A model generated the notes under the pieces. That model ran no database searches. It worked only from the letters and a program-made list of their open reading frames with translations, and was not told where the DNA came from. DNA of 64,000 nucleotides from Musa acuminata AAA Group (taxonomy: Eukaryota > Streptophyta > Magnoliopsida > Zingiberales > Musaceae), in contig NC_088327.1 in NCBI RefSeq assembly GCF_036884655.1, positions 10,677,501-10,741,500 of the forward strand, written 5' to 3'. Shown in pieces: positions 12,307 to 23,904 of this stretch. Position numbers and translations under genes: made by a program. The number at the start of each line of letters is the position of its first letter. Positions within the stretch are counted from its first letter, which is position 1.

Positions 12307-15300
12307 ATCCCTTCGACGTCCTCGTCGAAGCCTTTGTGAACACTGCAACTCTTCGCCTTTGCTGAGTCTTCAATCTTCTGCTCCAACTGCAATGCGCCTC
12401 CTGGCTCCCAGCTGCTCTCCGCTGCTGTTTTTGAGTAGTCGAACTTTGATCCGCCATGCTGCTTCAACTCACCAATGACTCTGACTCTGGTGTGGGGTTG
12501 GCTGAGTTGTGTTGATCCTCGTTGATTCCTGCGGATCCACCAAATGAAGGAAAAGACCATTCTTACTGCGCCAGTTTCTCAAAATTTTCACATGCTACTT
12601 GAACTGGGTGGATGCTTGTTGGAGCTTTAACGAGCATCGCCTCGCAAACTTCTGAAGTTTCGGGTCCTTCCTCCACAAAATCTGCTCATTGACTCTTCTT
12701 TAAGTTAGTTGTCGCATCCAAGTAGGTTCGCATCACTTCCGCTTTCGATTGGCATTTCGTTGGGAAATGAAGCGGACAATCTACTCTCAGTAGCACTGAT
12801 CACCGTTGGTGAGGATTTGACAACTATTGTCTTCCATTATCTTCGAAGGGTCTTTGAACTTGTGCAGAGCTCCTCTGCTGGATAGATAAGAGAATTGGGG
12901 TACTCGGTTTCGCCCATCCTCTTAAGAGTTGAGAAGGCAAAGGTTACTTGACTTCGCCCGCCTCCTCGAGGTTGTACTTCATGCATCGAGCTGGTTACTG
13001 GTATTCGCCTGCTCTTTGCTCACACTTCTAAAGCACTTGAAGTGTTTGCACTCCTTGCGTTGAGTTAGCTACTGTGATTCACCTTCTCAATGCCATCGAA
13101 CTTCTGGAATGCGGGAAGTTTTCACCCCAACTTGGAGTAATTCTCTGATAGATGAGGTCGCCTCTGGGATTGTACCGTCTTCTCCATCAACCCTGCCGCC
13201 TACTCCATTGAGTAGCAAAGGTACAGCACCGCGTACTGCTTGCTTCGTTCCTTGGTCGTGCACTCTTGCATGACCCGAAGTCCTTCACTTACGGCTATCT
13301 TGATGAGAAACTTGTTGACACCGGTCTTACGAAGTTCTTCGGCCTCTGCCCTTCAGCCTTGTCTCGGTACTTGAAGATTGTCTCTGCATTCTCCACCTCC
13401 TCGGCCCCTTTCACGACCAAGCGCTCTCCCTCCGTGAGAGCAAGGGATCAATGACTTTCACGGAAGTCCCGCCTCTGCGGTACCATGGCGCTGTCATGCC
13501 CATGGCACTACTATCCGTCGCCTCGCCTCTAAATCCCTTTTCTTCACAATCAGTAGAAATGTCTTCGTGGCACTCCTCTGAGTCCACCTCCATTCTGACT
13601 GATGCTTGATTTTGGGTAGCTAAGTCCCTCTGGACTCGTCGTCGCTTCCTCGCCCCTTTCGACCCCCTGCTTCAACACCTCTGTGTTCTCCAAGCAGTCT
13701 GTTTGGTCGATGGAAAGACAGACTGCAACTCCCATGCATGGCCTCTGCCATCGCGTTGTAGGGTTTGCACCAATTCTGTTCTCCTTAGCTTCCTTGGTAG
13801 CAACGTTCGCTTACTCGACCTTGTCCTCTGACTTGTCAGGCTCCCTTAAGCGAATATGAGCTATGGAGCAGTCCAACTCTCCAGCTGCTTCGATCATACC
13901 TCTGCATGATCAAGTCCCTCCCATGGAACTCACTGGTACTTGCCTTCGAACTTTTCCCTTAGTGGAACACAGCCCCCATATGCTGATGACCAAGGTTTTC
14001 GTCCGATGCAAAATTCAATGCACGCACGGAAGACCCGCCTCTGCGGTACCATGGCCTTCACTCCTTGAATCCATAGCCCTTCTTGCCGTCGTGTTTTTCA
14101 CCAAAGCGGAGCTCCCAGTAGCTCCCGATCATACCTCCATATGATCTCATCCCTCACGGGACTATGTCGTGTGTGTCGCATTGCCACGAACCGTTCCACC
14201 ACGATCCGCTGCACCATGTCGCCTCCTAGTGACATCTCCATTGCATTCTGATCCTTGTGGAATAAACTCGAATTGTGAACCCTCCATGTGTGGCCTCTGC
14301 CAATACATCGCAGGGTCTCCTCCACCTTCGATTTTGTTCGCTCCTTTGGCAATCGACCTTCATCCACCCACTCTTGGGTCACACCTAGATGAAGCACCGC
14401 TCTAGGACAGTCCGTCGCCTAGTAGCTCCCGAAGTCCACCGACTTCACTGTAATTTGTGCACCATTGTCTGGATCCTGGGCCTCTGCCCCTACCAGCACA
14501 ATCTCCGCTGCGCACCGCTTCCTTCATGGTAACTTGAATGGCAACACTGTGGCATATTCTTCAAGAGTACCCGCCTCTGCGTCCTCTTGCCCCGTGCTAA
14601 GGCCTTCTGAACTCAACTTCGCCTCCGCAAATTGAGTCGCCTTAGTTCCTCCATCAAATGCTCCTCCGAGATAAGGTGCATGTGCCCCGAAGCTCCCTTC
14701 GTCTTTGGCACCATGCAAGATGAGTCTGCTCCGTTAGAATGAGGGACCCATGGAACAACATGATCTTACTCTTGCCTCTGCAAGAGTTCATGTCCTTGAC
14801 CTCTGTCTAAGGAAAGCACTGTGCCTCTGCTCCATGTTCCAACTTCTATGCTGGCTCCCTTCAAGCGGCTTGAGTACTTCCCCAAGTTACCCCCAAGTTG
14901 CTCCGCTCCTCGTTTTTGCATTGAGTTGATGGTAGCCCTCACGCCCACCATTCCACGGGTCAGCCCTCCCTTGAGTCCGATCTCCACATCGACTCCAAGT
15001 GTGCCTTCATTTAAGTTGCTTTAGGTCGCTCCCCCACTTGATCTCGCAATGCATCCACCAATGCATTCTCTCGAGCGAGATCATGCGACAACTCCTCGCT
15101 GCTTGCTCGGTCCATTGAGCTTCGTGGAGTTGTTTGTGAGGTACTCCTCCTCAACATGTGAAGTCCATCTCACATGATTCTCCCTCTGGAGAGCCGAGAC
15201 TTATCCCTCCTGGATAACTGTCCCGTTGGAGCAACATCTCTCTTCGTTTCAGAGACCACCATCCCCTTGGACTACTCCGATCTGCTGAACAAACTGTGCA

Positions 15301-15946
15301 TTGTTCTGCCTCTTGCAAACGCACTTGCTAGATTGCGCCTCCACGTCAATACAGCCACCGCTGCACCCCTCAAGGCCTAGCAACATGCTGAACTCGTTGC
15401 ACACTTCAGCCTCCTCCGCACGTATCCTTCGTATGCCGAAGAGAAAGTTTCAATGCTCCATGGCGCCGAGTCTCGGTCGCCTTGGGATGGCCACGAACAT
15501 TCCGTCGTCCGCATACAAGCCCATGCATGAGTACCAAATTCTTCGAGTTAGCAATTCCCCTCACCTCTGTGAGCTTTGCATAACTCTTTTGGTTGTTGAG
15601 CAACTCATTCCACCTTGCATGGTCTCATTCTTGCCAAGCGCCTCGCTTGCCTAGAGCACCATCAAGTATAGTTGTCAACGTTGAGCCGTAGCTCAAACTC
15701 AGCCATCCCAACCTTTGTGCGCTCCGCATTCTTCCAAGCTTGCCTGTTCTCGTGGTGCTTCATGCGCGAAGGGTTGGCCATTCCTCTGAATGCCAATGTT
15801 AGATGCCCGCTCATCTGAGCGACTCTTTTCCCTACATCTCCATGCCCGTTTTCCCTCAAACGGTCGCGCGTTGCTGACTGCCCTCAACGCAGCCCCGCTA
15901 GGTCCCCCACGTTTGCATGTCAAGTGTTTCTATGAGTGCTTGTCCC
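12307..15946 (-). other. Interior of the non-autonomous element, no pol domains
   Basis: Only short minus-strand frames are open, for example 12261-12560, 14098-14397 and 15699-15923, and none shows a recognisable domain. The interior carries diverged internal repeats. The stretch CCCGCCTCTGCGGTACCATG occurs near 13,469 and again near 14,035, and ATGxxTGGCCTCTGCCA with following sequence occurs near 13,735 and 14,288. The word CCTCTGC recurs throughout. Confidence 0.6.
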
Positions 15947-15958
15947 GCTCTGATACCA
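15947..15958 (-). other. tRNA-Met primer-binding site of the non-autonomous element
   Basis: Minus strand reads TGGTATCAGAGC, a perfect complement of the initiator tRNA-Met 3' end, two bases inside the 5' LTR. This sets the element orientation. Confidence 0.9.
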
Positions 15959-15960
15959 TA

Positions 15961-16406
15961 TGACACGGACTTAGCTGGTTTTGCCTAAGTCGTGCGGCAC
16001 CCTCGCGCGTCCGTCCGCAAAGGTCAGCCTCCCCGAAGCCTCCTATTGTCCCTTAGGACCAACAAAAGAGAGAACGGGTTAAAGAGAACGCCTCAATCGG
16101 GATCCACAAGCAAACATGTCCGAAAAACACTTCATAGACAATGCAAATTACAAACAGACTTTACAAGCTCTGAACAGTGGCACAACAAAGGGTAAAATGG
16201 TCCATTACAGACCGAGAAGCTCTCACACGTGTCCACATGACACAACCTTTATTTACAAGCCTAAAAAGGCCACCAACCCAACTAAAATGGGACTATTAAG
16301 CCTTCGGCCGCCCCTTTACATGCTGTACAAGGCATGAACATGCCAACAGACACGGACAGATATAAGCATTACATCAAACACCTTGTTTAGAAGTTTGTCC
16401 GTGACA
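15961..16406 (-). repeat. 5' LTR of the non-autonomous element
   Basis: 446 bases, same length as the copy at 11848-12293, with five substitutions between them and no indels seen. Confidence 0.9.
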
Positions 16407-17000
16407 GAGCGATGGTGACCTCGGTTGTTTAGCATTAAAACGCAGCATCCGAGGAGTTTCTTTCCTCTACTGCGATCGATTTTCCCAGTGTGGCGCCTCC
16501 AGCGCTGCCCTCACCGACGCTTCTTTCCTCATCGGTGCTGCCCTCCATCCTCACTGCTGCCCATTTCATGGAACTCCGGCGAGACTCTCCCTCTTCTTCC
16601 TCACCAACCACCACACTTCGATGATCACTGCTCCGAGCGCTCTCTGCCCCGAGCAGAATAAAATCATCTCTCACTGTCGTTGGCGGCAACAACAGCGTCC
16701 TCTCCGAACTGTTACCCTGCCCTTAGCATCCTTTACTTTGTTTCCTCCAGCGGAGCTCGGCGGAGGTCTTGCCCTCCAGCTTTCAGACAGCCAGAGGCCC
16801 GCCAAGCACCCGCCGCCACCTCTCGGCTGTTGCATAACGACAGGCCAAGCGCCCGCCACCTCCTCTCAGCCTCCTCATCCTCGGGGGTCGCCAACTATGG
16901 CCCCTCGATCTGCCATTTGCCATCTGCCATCTGCCATCTGCCTGTCATCTTTTTCACCAAAGCCAGCGGCCCGTCGCCATTGCTACTTTCGTAGTATATT
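16407..17000. other. C+T-rich low-complexity DNA, right half
   Basis: Continues the C+T-rich sequence interrupted by the LTR element. It ends near 17,000 where AT-rich copia sequence resumes. A short tandem run of TGCCATC/TGCCATT units lies at about 16,911-16,943. Confidence 0.5.
16911..16943. repeat. Heptamer tandem repeat
   Basis: Four to five consecutive copies of a TGCCATC-like unit. Confidence 0.8.
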
Positions 17001-18316
17001 CCTACAGTTCAATAATAACATCTACAAAAATCCTCGTATAAGATGTGGTTTAAACTTGAAACAATATATGTCAATCAATAGCTTATACAATTTAGAAAAA
17101 CTCTCTTTAAATTTTCTAAAAATATAAAATCTATTTTTAACATTATGTAAACTATCAAAACTCAAATAGATACATTTGGTATTGCTAATGCACCTCTAGC
17201 AACATAAGTAAGATCCACAACTAGTAGGACAACAAAGTTAATATACAACAACACCACAACAAAAGTGTCAATAAATTAGAACAACAATTCAATAATAAAA
17301 TCAACAACAATTCAACAATAAAATCACTTATCAAATATGTGATGTGCAAGACTATGCCACCAAGAAATATCATTGCTAATTATGTATGTAAGTTACCCAA
17401 AGCTCTTTATAGTCTTAATCAAGTCCCTGCTGATCCTGATTGATATCATAAACTCTGAATATATCTAGTCTTAATTGGATTTTATAATTTTTAATTTAAT
17501 AATTCATTATTCATTTATTCTCATGAGGACATAATTATATTTTTACTAGTTTATATAAATGACTTAATTATTACTAGTTTATATAGATGACGTAATTATT
17601 ACTAGTAATAAACTAATAATAATTAATCAGTTTATTCAGTAGTTTGGAAACAAATTTTTATCAATGTTCATGAGTTCTTAAGCTATTTTCTTAGTGTTTA
17701 AGTCATCGACATGACATATGATCTATTTTTTCCTTAATAAAAGTATATTTAAAGTCAATACTATTACTATACTGATCTCTATAAGTGTTCTTCTTACCTT
17801 ATCGGATAGTGTTAATCTTAGTTATGCCATTGAGTATCGTCAAGTTGTTGGTAGTCTATAATATTTGACATTCACTCGTTCAAACATTGCATATACATTA
17901 AATAAATTATCTCAATTTATACACAACCCTACTTCCAACCATTAGATCACCGTTAAATATCTTCTCCAATACTTAAAGGGCGCAATTAATCATGACTAAT
18001 TTCTTCAAAAGATCTTTCCTCTATTGTTGCATTTTTTGGACATCTACTAGTAGTTATGTTATATTTCTCGGTCACAATCCAATCTCTTGCAATTCCAAGA
18101 AAAAAAAACTCTATTATAAGAATTTCTATGGAGGTTTATTATTGAACAGTTATTTATTTCTATAACTGTTTACCATTGTTGGATTCAATTGTTGCTATAC
18201 GAACTATTTATCATATTTTTTGATCCTCCAGATATGTATTGTGATAATATCGAAGTAACATATCTATGTGCTAATCCTGTATTTCACTCTTGAATGAAGC
18301 ATATAATCATCGATTT

Positions 18317-20170
18317 TTACTTTGTTTGTGAGAGTAGATTCGTGACCCAATTGAGTTCTGCAGTAGCAGTTGCAATGGCACTGTATTCAGCGTCAGTTGT
18401 AGATCGTTCAATTGTCTTTTGCTTCTTAGAACTCCAAGTGATTGGATTTACACCAAGGAAGATAATATATCCCGACGTGAATGTTTTATCATCAAAATTC
18501 CCTACCCAATCAGCATCAACAAAGGCATGAAGATGAATGAGGGAGTGTTTACGGAAAAAGAGGCCATGATTGAGAGTCCCGTGAAAATATCGCAAGATTC
18601 ATTTGACTGTAGACAAATGCATAGTAGATAGCCGATACATAAATTATGATAATTTATTGATCGCAAATGAGATATCTGGACGGATGAGAGAAAAGTACTA
18701 TAAGGAGCCAAGGACTTGACGGTATTGAGTTGGGTCCGTAACAGGGCTTCCATCAGATAATTTGAGTGACTCACCAGTAGACAGAGGAGTTGTAACTGTT
18801 TTTGCATCTTGCATGTTCGTCTTTGATAATAGATCTTGAATATACTTTCTTTATAATAGAAAGAGTCACGTTGCTCCCACTCCCAAAAAATAGCTCAAGG
18901 TTCTTAGATCTTTAAGGGAGAATTGATCTACTAAATGCTTGAGAAATGCCTTGATATCCATAGGATTGTTGCCTATGACAATAATATCATCCACATATAC
19001 TAGAAGATATATTATATTACCACTTTGGGGATGGAGAAATAGGGAGGTATCAGCCTTAGAGTGATGAAGCTAGTTGATGTAAAAAACGAGCCAAGTTCGG
19101 TATACCAAGCTCTTGAAGCTTAAGGAAGTCCATAAATAGTTTTTTGTAGTTTATAAACATGCCTTGGACACTGAGGGTAGATAAAGCTATGAGGTTATTG
19201 CATAAAGAAATCGTCAGTTAGGGTGCCTTGTAAAAAGGCATTGTTAACATCGAGTTGTCATAAATGCTAGCCTTATGAGATGACTAAACTCAGAATAAAT
19301 CAGATTGTTGTGGGCTTAACAACGGGACTAAATATCTCTGTGAAGTCAACACCAGGAGATTAATGAAACCCATTAGCCACTAGACGTGCTTTATATTTGG
19401 CAATGGATCCATCTAGGTTCTGCTTAATTCGAAAGACACACTTACACTCGATGATATTTTATGTGGGATGAGAAGGTACAAGGGTCCATATAGAATTACG
19501 GAGGAGGGCATCATATTTTTCACATATGGATTTACACCAGTATGGAGATTTGTGGGCTTGAGTAATTGTGATAGGTTCATTGGTCTCTAATGAGGATTTT
19601 GTGATAGCATATAGGTCAAGAACTTATCGTAGTTTAAAGATACCACTTTTGGAGCGTATTATCATTGGATGTCCAGGGGCTATAGGGTGTGTTATAGGTA
19701 GGAAAGACATTAACATAGGTTGGGGTAGGCTGAGAGACTTCAGTGTTATTGGTCCTAGGATAGGATAAAGATAGTGGTTGTGTTTCCGAGGGCATTACTT
19801 CAATAGTAGGGAAACCTTGTGAAGAAGGGAGAGACACAATGGAGGGGATATGTTGAAAGGCATTATGTTGAAAAGAGTATCCAATGAAAATGAAAGACTT
19901 AGATTTTGATGTTATTTTATGTAAAGCATATGGACAGAGCCATCGATAATATAAATAGCCAAACACTTTAAGTTTTTGAAAGTTTAGGGATTTGTAAAAT
20001 AGTTTTTTAAATTCTGATTCGTACGAGGATTGAAGTGATGAAAGAGGGCAATAATCGAGCAATGATGATGCTATTTGTAGAGCAATGATGATACATGCTA
20101 GATGCTCTTGTTGTTGACCAACAATGATAAGCAACACACTGAAAGCAACAGAGTAGGAATCGGTCAACCT
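18317..20170 (-). mobile_element. Decayed Ty1-copia retrotransposon fragment, minus strand
   Basis: Read on the minus strand the domains are in copia order. The integrase C-terminal part (20167-19634) contains LKVFGYLYYRWLCPYALHK and FIFIGYS. Reverse transcriptase pieces follow (about 19,400-18,840), with QLDVNNAFLQGTL followed by an in-frame stop, then the catalytic YVDD at 18986-18997. RNase H follows (18807-18317) with DADWVGNFDDKTFTSGYIIF, WSSKKQKTIERSTTDAEY and AELNW. Multiple stops and frameshifts make it non-functional. Gag, protease and LTRs were not recognised. The fragment stops within RNase H, exactly where the plus-strand copia relic also stops. Confidence 0.85.
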
Positions 20171-20886
20171 CTGTTGTTGATGTTGTTTAATTATAAGTTA
20201 TATTCAGATCATGAATTCCTCCTCCATGTTTATTCTAGAAAAAATATTTGCTGTTAGGGTTTGAAGATTTTAGACACTTGGAAGTGATTTGTTCTGTCAA
20301 CCTGCCTTTAAACATCGTTGATATATATGGCTGGTGGCATTCTCTCAGTGGAATGCTAGGAAAGAAAGTGCTTTTTCACACTAGAAATTATATTATCATT
20401 GTTAGACCAGTAATGTTTTATAGAACAGATTAGAATGCTTATTGTTGTGTTGCTTCGGTAAGTGATAAAATGAGGAATCGTACCATCTAAGATGGTATAT
20501 GATTGGATGATGGCAAAATCTGAGTGTTTGATATTGTAGAAATCTAAATATTTACTAGTAGAAACTATATATAAAGATTTAAATATTAAAATAATATAAT
20601 TTTATAGAGTTTGATGATGATAAAATATTTATGTATTTCAAGTAATTAAGACTTTTCAGCTTTATTATTATTGTTGTTTTTAAATCATAACTTAGCAAAT
20701 GTCTTCCTCCATTGCAAACATCATCAACTCACGCCAGAAAAAGATCAAGAAAGCCAGAAATTTTCTTATTTATCAGCTTCCAAGAACAACAAAGGCAAAC
20801 CACACACACAGTGGATGGGATAGAAGATGGGATAGAAGCTACCGTAAGTTGCAATTAGTGATAAGGGGGAACGAGATGTGTGCACC
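20171..20886. other. AT-rich intergenic DNA
   Basis: No gene or repeat recognised. It contains the presumed 3' untranslated region of the pectinesterase gene at its right end and possibly the unrecognisable 5' part of the minus-strand copia relic at its left end. Confidence 0.4.
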
Positions 20887-22845
20887 CTAATCAAGTGGAG
20901 GCTGTGCCTCGAGCCATCCTTCCCCATCAATATATGAAATATCAATGAACTTCTTTAGCTCATCGTCACTCAGCTGCTTCTCCCACGTCACTCTACCTGA
21001 GAGGTCTGATCCTGGTCCTGTGCATCCCGATTCTGCAAACGTTACAACACCTCTGATGTACAAAAAAAAAAAAGATAAATTCAGATTAACAGTAAAAAAT
21101 TGCAATGAATAACATACAAAAATAATGTCGTAAGTCTCGTGCAGTAGATCCATTTTTTTTCTTGTGATAAACTAAAATCGAACGTAAAAATGTCACTTGA
21201 TTACTTGCTAAGAAACCTTAGAAAAATCAATTATAATTAGTAATAGATCATCTTTTTTCGATAAATAAAAGTTAAACATAGAAATACCATTCGTTAACTT
21301 ACTCGTAACCTTTAGAAAACCAAATATACCATCCTTCTGGAACAATGATGGCTGACATGAAGGTATGGTAAAATATCACCCTCGAGTAGTGTTTCCATGC
21401 CCTCCCCAAGTAAGTTGCTTGAGGCCCTGAGATGGTGCACCACTTGAACACGAAGCCACTATTGTCACTGGCATTGTTTCGCCCTTGAGCCGTCACATAT
21501 CCTGGCTTCTCAAGGCTTTTAACTGTTGATATCTTGCATCGCTGCGTGACCCACAACAATTTGATCAGACACAACATATGAAACTATAAATCATGTTTCA
21601 TGCATGTTTTATTTGATTAGTAGGTCGATTTAAAGAGCTATTTTCGAAAATTGTAGGTCAAAACTTCCAAATTTAATAGATATAATAGAACATATGAAAC
21701 TATAAATCATGTTTCATGCATGTTTTATTTGATTAGTAGGTCGATTTAAAGAGCTATTTTCGAAATTTGTAGGTCAAAACTTCCAAATTTAATAGATATA
21801 ATACCAACATATTTCAATCTGAAAAGTACACAATAGAAGGAATAAATTGAAGATAAAAGAGGCTTATACGAGCAATTGTTATTAAATGAGATAACTAGGA
21901 GAGTATGTACAGAGTAAGTATCATTAGGACATGCATTATTTATATTTGCATGTCGAGTCGGATCGATGTAACTTAGACATGATCTAAAATTATCAAAATG
22001 ATACCTCGTAAATAGATTGGCCATATCCGAAGATGAAGTCGGTCACACCTTCGATGTAGCAACCCTTGAAGTAGTGTCTTCCAAGCGTATCAGCGAGAGT
22101 GTCTTGAAACCCAATGAAGCTGCAATAGTAGAAGGCAGACTTGTCTCCAAAAATCCAAGCGGCCACCGCGGGGGTCAGTTTGGCGAATCCATTGTACGTA
22201 TTCTGCATCAAATATAGACTCATCAAATCGTTCGTTTGAACTCCTAATCCATGCACATAAACCTGTTTCGTCGATTATTACAGTAGAATGATTAGATCGC
22301 TTCACGGCCATGAACAGTATATGGATTGATTTGTATGCTTGTTTTAGCTACTCGGGCCAGAGACTGTGAGATATAGATCAGTGAAACCTTGAAGGTTATC
22401 CTCTTGGCAACAAAGTTGGAGGCATATGACGTGAAGGTTGCACTGGTGTTAGTGTCATGGCCACTGGAGTCGCCGTTGTAGTCTCCCCACTCGATGGACG
22501 TCGTCTGAGCTCCATCTCCTTCCAGTACGACGTAACTCTTGGTGCTCTTCACGTTCACCTTCTCCCTGCTTACCCCACCGCATGAACGACCAGCTCTTTC
22601 AAGGTATAAAGCAAGGGAAGGAGAACCTACCTGTAGACGCCAGCAGCGACGTGAATCTTCGTCCACTTGTTGTTGTTGTCAGGAACGGATTCGATCGCCT
22701 GCTGAATGCTCTTGAAATCGCCACCGCCCTCGAGGTTGACGACGATGGTTCTCGCGATGGAGGCAGCTGCAATGGCCACAGGAGCACGTAGTGAAACGAA
22801 GGAGAAGACGGAGAGGAAGAGGACGAGCCACCTCAATTGGAGCAT
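20887..22845 (-). CDS. PME: Secreted pectinesterase without pro-domain, 5 exons, 331 aa, oxyanion Gln replaced by Pro
   Basis: Exons on the minus strand: 22845-22631, 22565-22388, 22202-22005, 21541-21303 and 21052-20887 (996 bases including TAG, all GT-AG, frame continuous). Residues 1 to about 27 form a signal peptide, so the enzyme should act on cell-wall homogalacturonan. There is no inhibitor-like pro-domain. Family motifs are [49 protein letters not shown] and CTGPGS. Using carrot PME numbering from memory, Gln135 and Asp136 correspond to Q164-D165, Asp157 to D186 and Arg225 to R244. The oxyanion glutamine of QAVA (Gln113) is Pro142, codon at 22170-22172, with spacing to the other residues exactly conserved. 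WYDW near the C-terminus reads WYIW. The structural frame is intact but catalysis may be impaired. The upstream region is a copy of the repeats at 23.9-27.1 kb. Confidence 0.9.
21573..21803. repeat. 116-base tandem duplication in a pectinesterase intron
   Basis: Two adjacent copies of about 116 bases (21573-21688 and 21689-21803) in the intron at 21542-22004. By eye they differ only in one AAAATTG/AAATTTG position and at the very end, so the duplication is recent. Confidence 0.9.
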
Positions 22846-22900
22846 TTGGAAACACGTATATGCAAGGATCGGCAGCGGAAGGGAATACTACTTAGTGTGG

Positions 22901-23225
22901 ATACAGTGAGAGAGATACGGTTGTAAAAATCTTTCTGTTACTATTCTTTTGATTTGGCAATTTCGCTGCAATTAAAAAATCTGAACTCTATCTTAACAGA
23001 AGAAAGAGAATTTGAATTCCATTTGGCGCATTGCGTAAATGTAACTAAGTGAGTTTTTCTAAGGATAAAAGAGTTTTCAATTCTTTATGTTAGGAGAAAA
23101 ATTGCATATTGCAAAGCTGAAGAATATGCATATATAATAAAATTAGAGTTAATATTTGTCAATGACATTAGAAGTCAAATTTATATTAATATTTTTTTCT
23201 TTTCGGATTAGTATTTATAGGGAAT
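22901..23225. repeat. Repeat block A, copy 0 (pectinesterase upstream region)
   Basis: Begins 56 bases upstream of the pectinesterase ATG. It shares a long, mostly continuous match with three further copies at 23905, 25966 and 26698 (a common core includes AATCTGAACTCTATCTT). It is the most diverged copy and lacks part of the right end. Confidence 0.8.
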
Positions 23226-23254
23226 ATAATATCAACTAACAATCAATGATATTC

Positions 23255-23858
23255 TCTTATCTATTAATTGATTTATTTCCTAATAAGGAATGTGATTTTT
23301 AGGATGTAAATAGTTTATATTTTATTTTTGTGTGTGAACCATAAGAAATGAATATTATATTTTTATCTTCATGTGTGAAAGTAAACTAAAAATAAAAATA
23401 AATTATTACTTACCATCTCATCCTTTCTTATATAAAAGGGGCTCCTCCTCCCTCCTAATCAACTTTGATTCATGTTTTGAAATCTTTGATAATATGATTG
23501 TTATAATTTTATTATGCATAATAATATTTTAATTTTAAAATTTTATTATTAATAAATAATTATAATTGATTTATGATGTTAGAATGATTATTTAACTTAT
23601 AATGATCTCGCTTCAGTGAATCTCATGATTGATTTAATTATTAAAATTCTTATTTTTGAATTATCATAAAAGTTTTAATTTATTTAATTAGATATATCTA
23701 TATTTCAAGAATTATGAATGAATTTTTATGATTTAATTAATTTTAAATTTAAGATCATGTATTTAAATTCTTTAATTCATATATTTTAATTACTCTTTAA
23801 TAATTTAAAATATTAAATTTAATTTGATATGATTAGTCTAATTAGGGTCTAACTTGAG

Positions 23859-23862
<4 letters not shown>
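23255..23862. repeat. Repeat block B, copy 1
   Basis: About 600 bases repeated at 25295-25906 with few differences. It contains TATATAAAAGG at 23429-23439 followed by a C+T-rich patch, a promoter-like arrangement with no gene behind it. Confidence 0.85.

Positions 23863-23901
<39 letters not shown>
23863..23901. repeat. (TA)n tract at a block junction
   Basis: TA dinucleotide run separating repeat blocks B and A. Confidence 0.95.

Positions 23902-23904
<3 letters not shown>

Larger units (their letters stand above)
11848..16406 (-). mobile_element. Young non-autonomous LTR retrotransposon (LARD-like), 4,559 bp
   Basis: Two 446-base direct repeats (11848-12293 and 15961-16406) differ at only five positions by my count. 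On the minus strand they begin TG and end CA. On that strand a perfect tRNA-Met primer-binding site follows the 5' LTR after two bases and a purine-rich tract precedes the 3' LTR, so the element is oriented minus. GAGC flanks both outer ends (11844-11847 and 16407-16410), a likely 4-base target duplication. The 3.67 kb interior has only short frames. I saw no reverse transcriptase, RNase H, integrase or protease motif, so it must use proteins supplied elsewhere. Five differences in 446 bases point to a recent insertion. Confidence 0.85.
9480..18330 (+). mobile_element. Decayed Ty1-copia retrotransposon, plus strand, interrupted by later insertions
   Basis: The left part has an AT-rich probable LTR ending near 9,748, a primer-binding-like site, and a gag-like stretch (KLTSTNY near 9,975 onward, then out-of-frame pieces to about 10,260). 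After a C+T-rich insert of about 6.7 kb, gag-like sequence with a zinc-knuckle remnant (about 17,320-17,380) and reverse-transcriptase remnants return: a relic of ALYGLKQ near 17,400, LVYINDLIIT near 17,550 in place of YVDD, and EYRQVVGSL-like near 17,825. RNase H remnants end with CDN...ANPVFHS and a KHI..DF-like stretch up to about 18,330. Protease and most of integrase are missing, and stops and frameshifts are many. The element is dead. The 3' LTR is not seen because the copy runs into a second copia relic. That the two halves are one element is inference from matching orientation and domain order. Confidence 0.6.
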
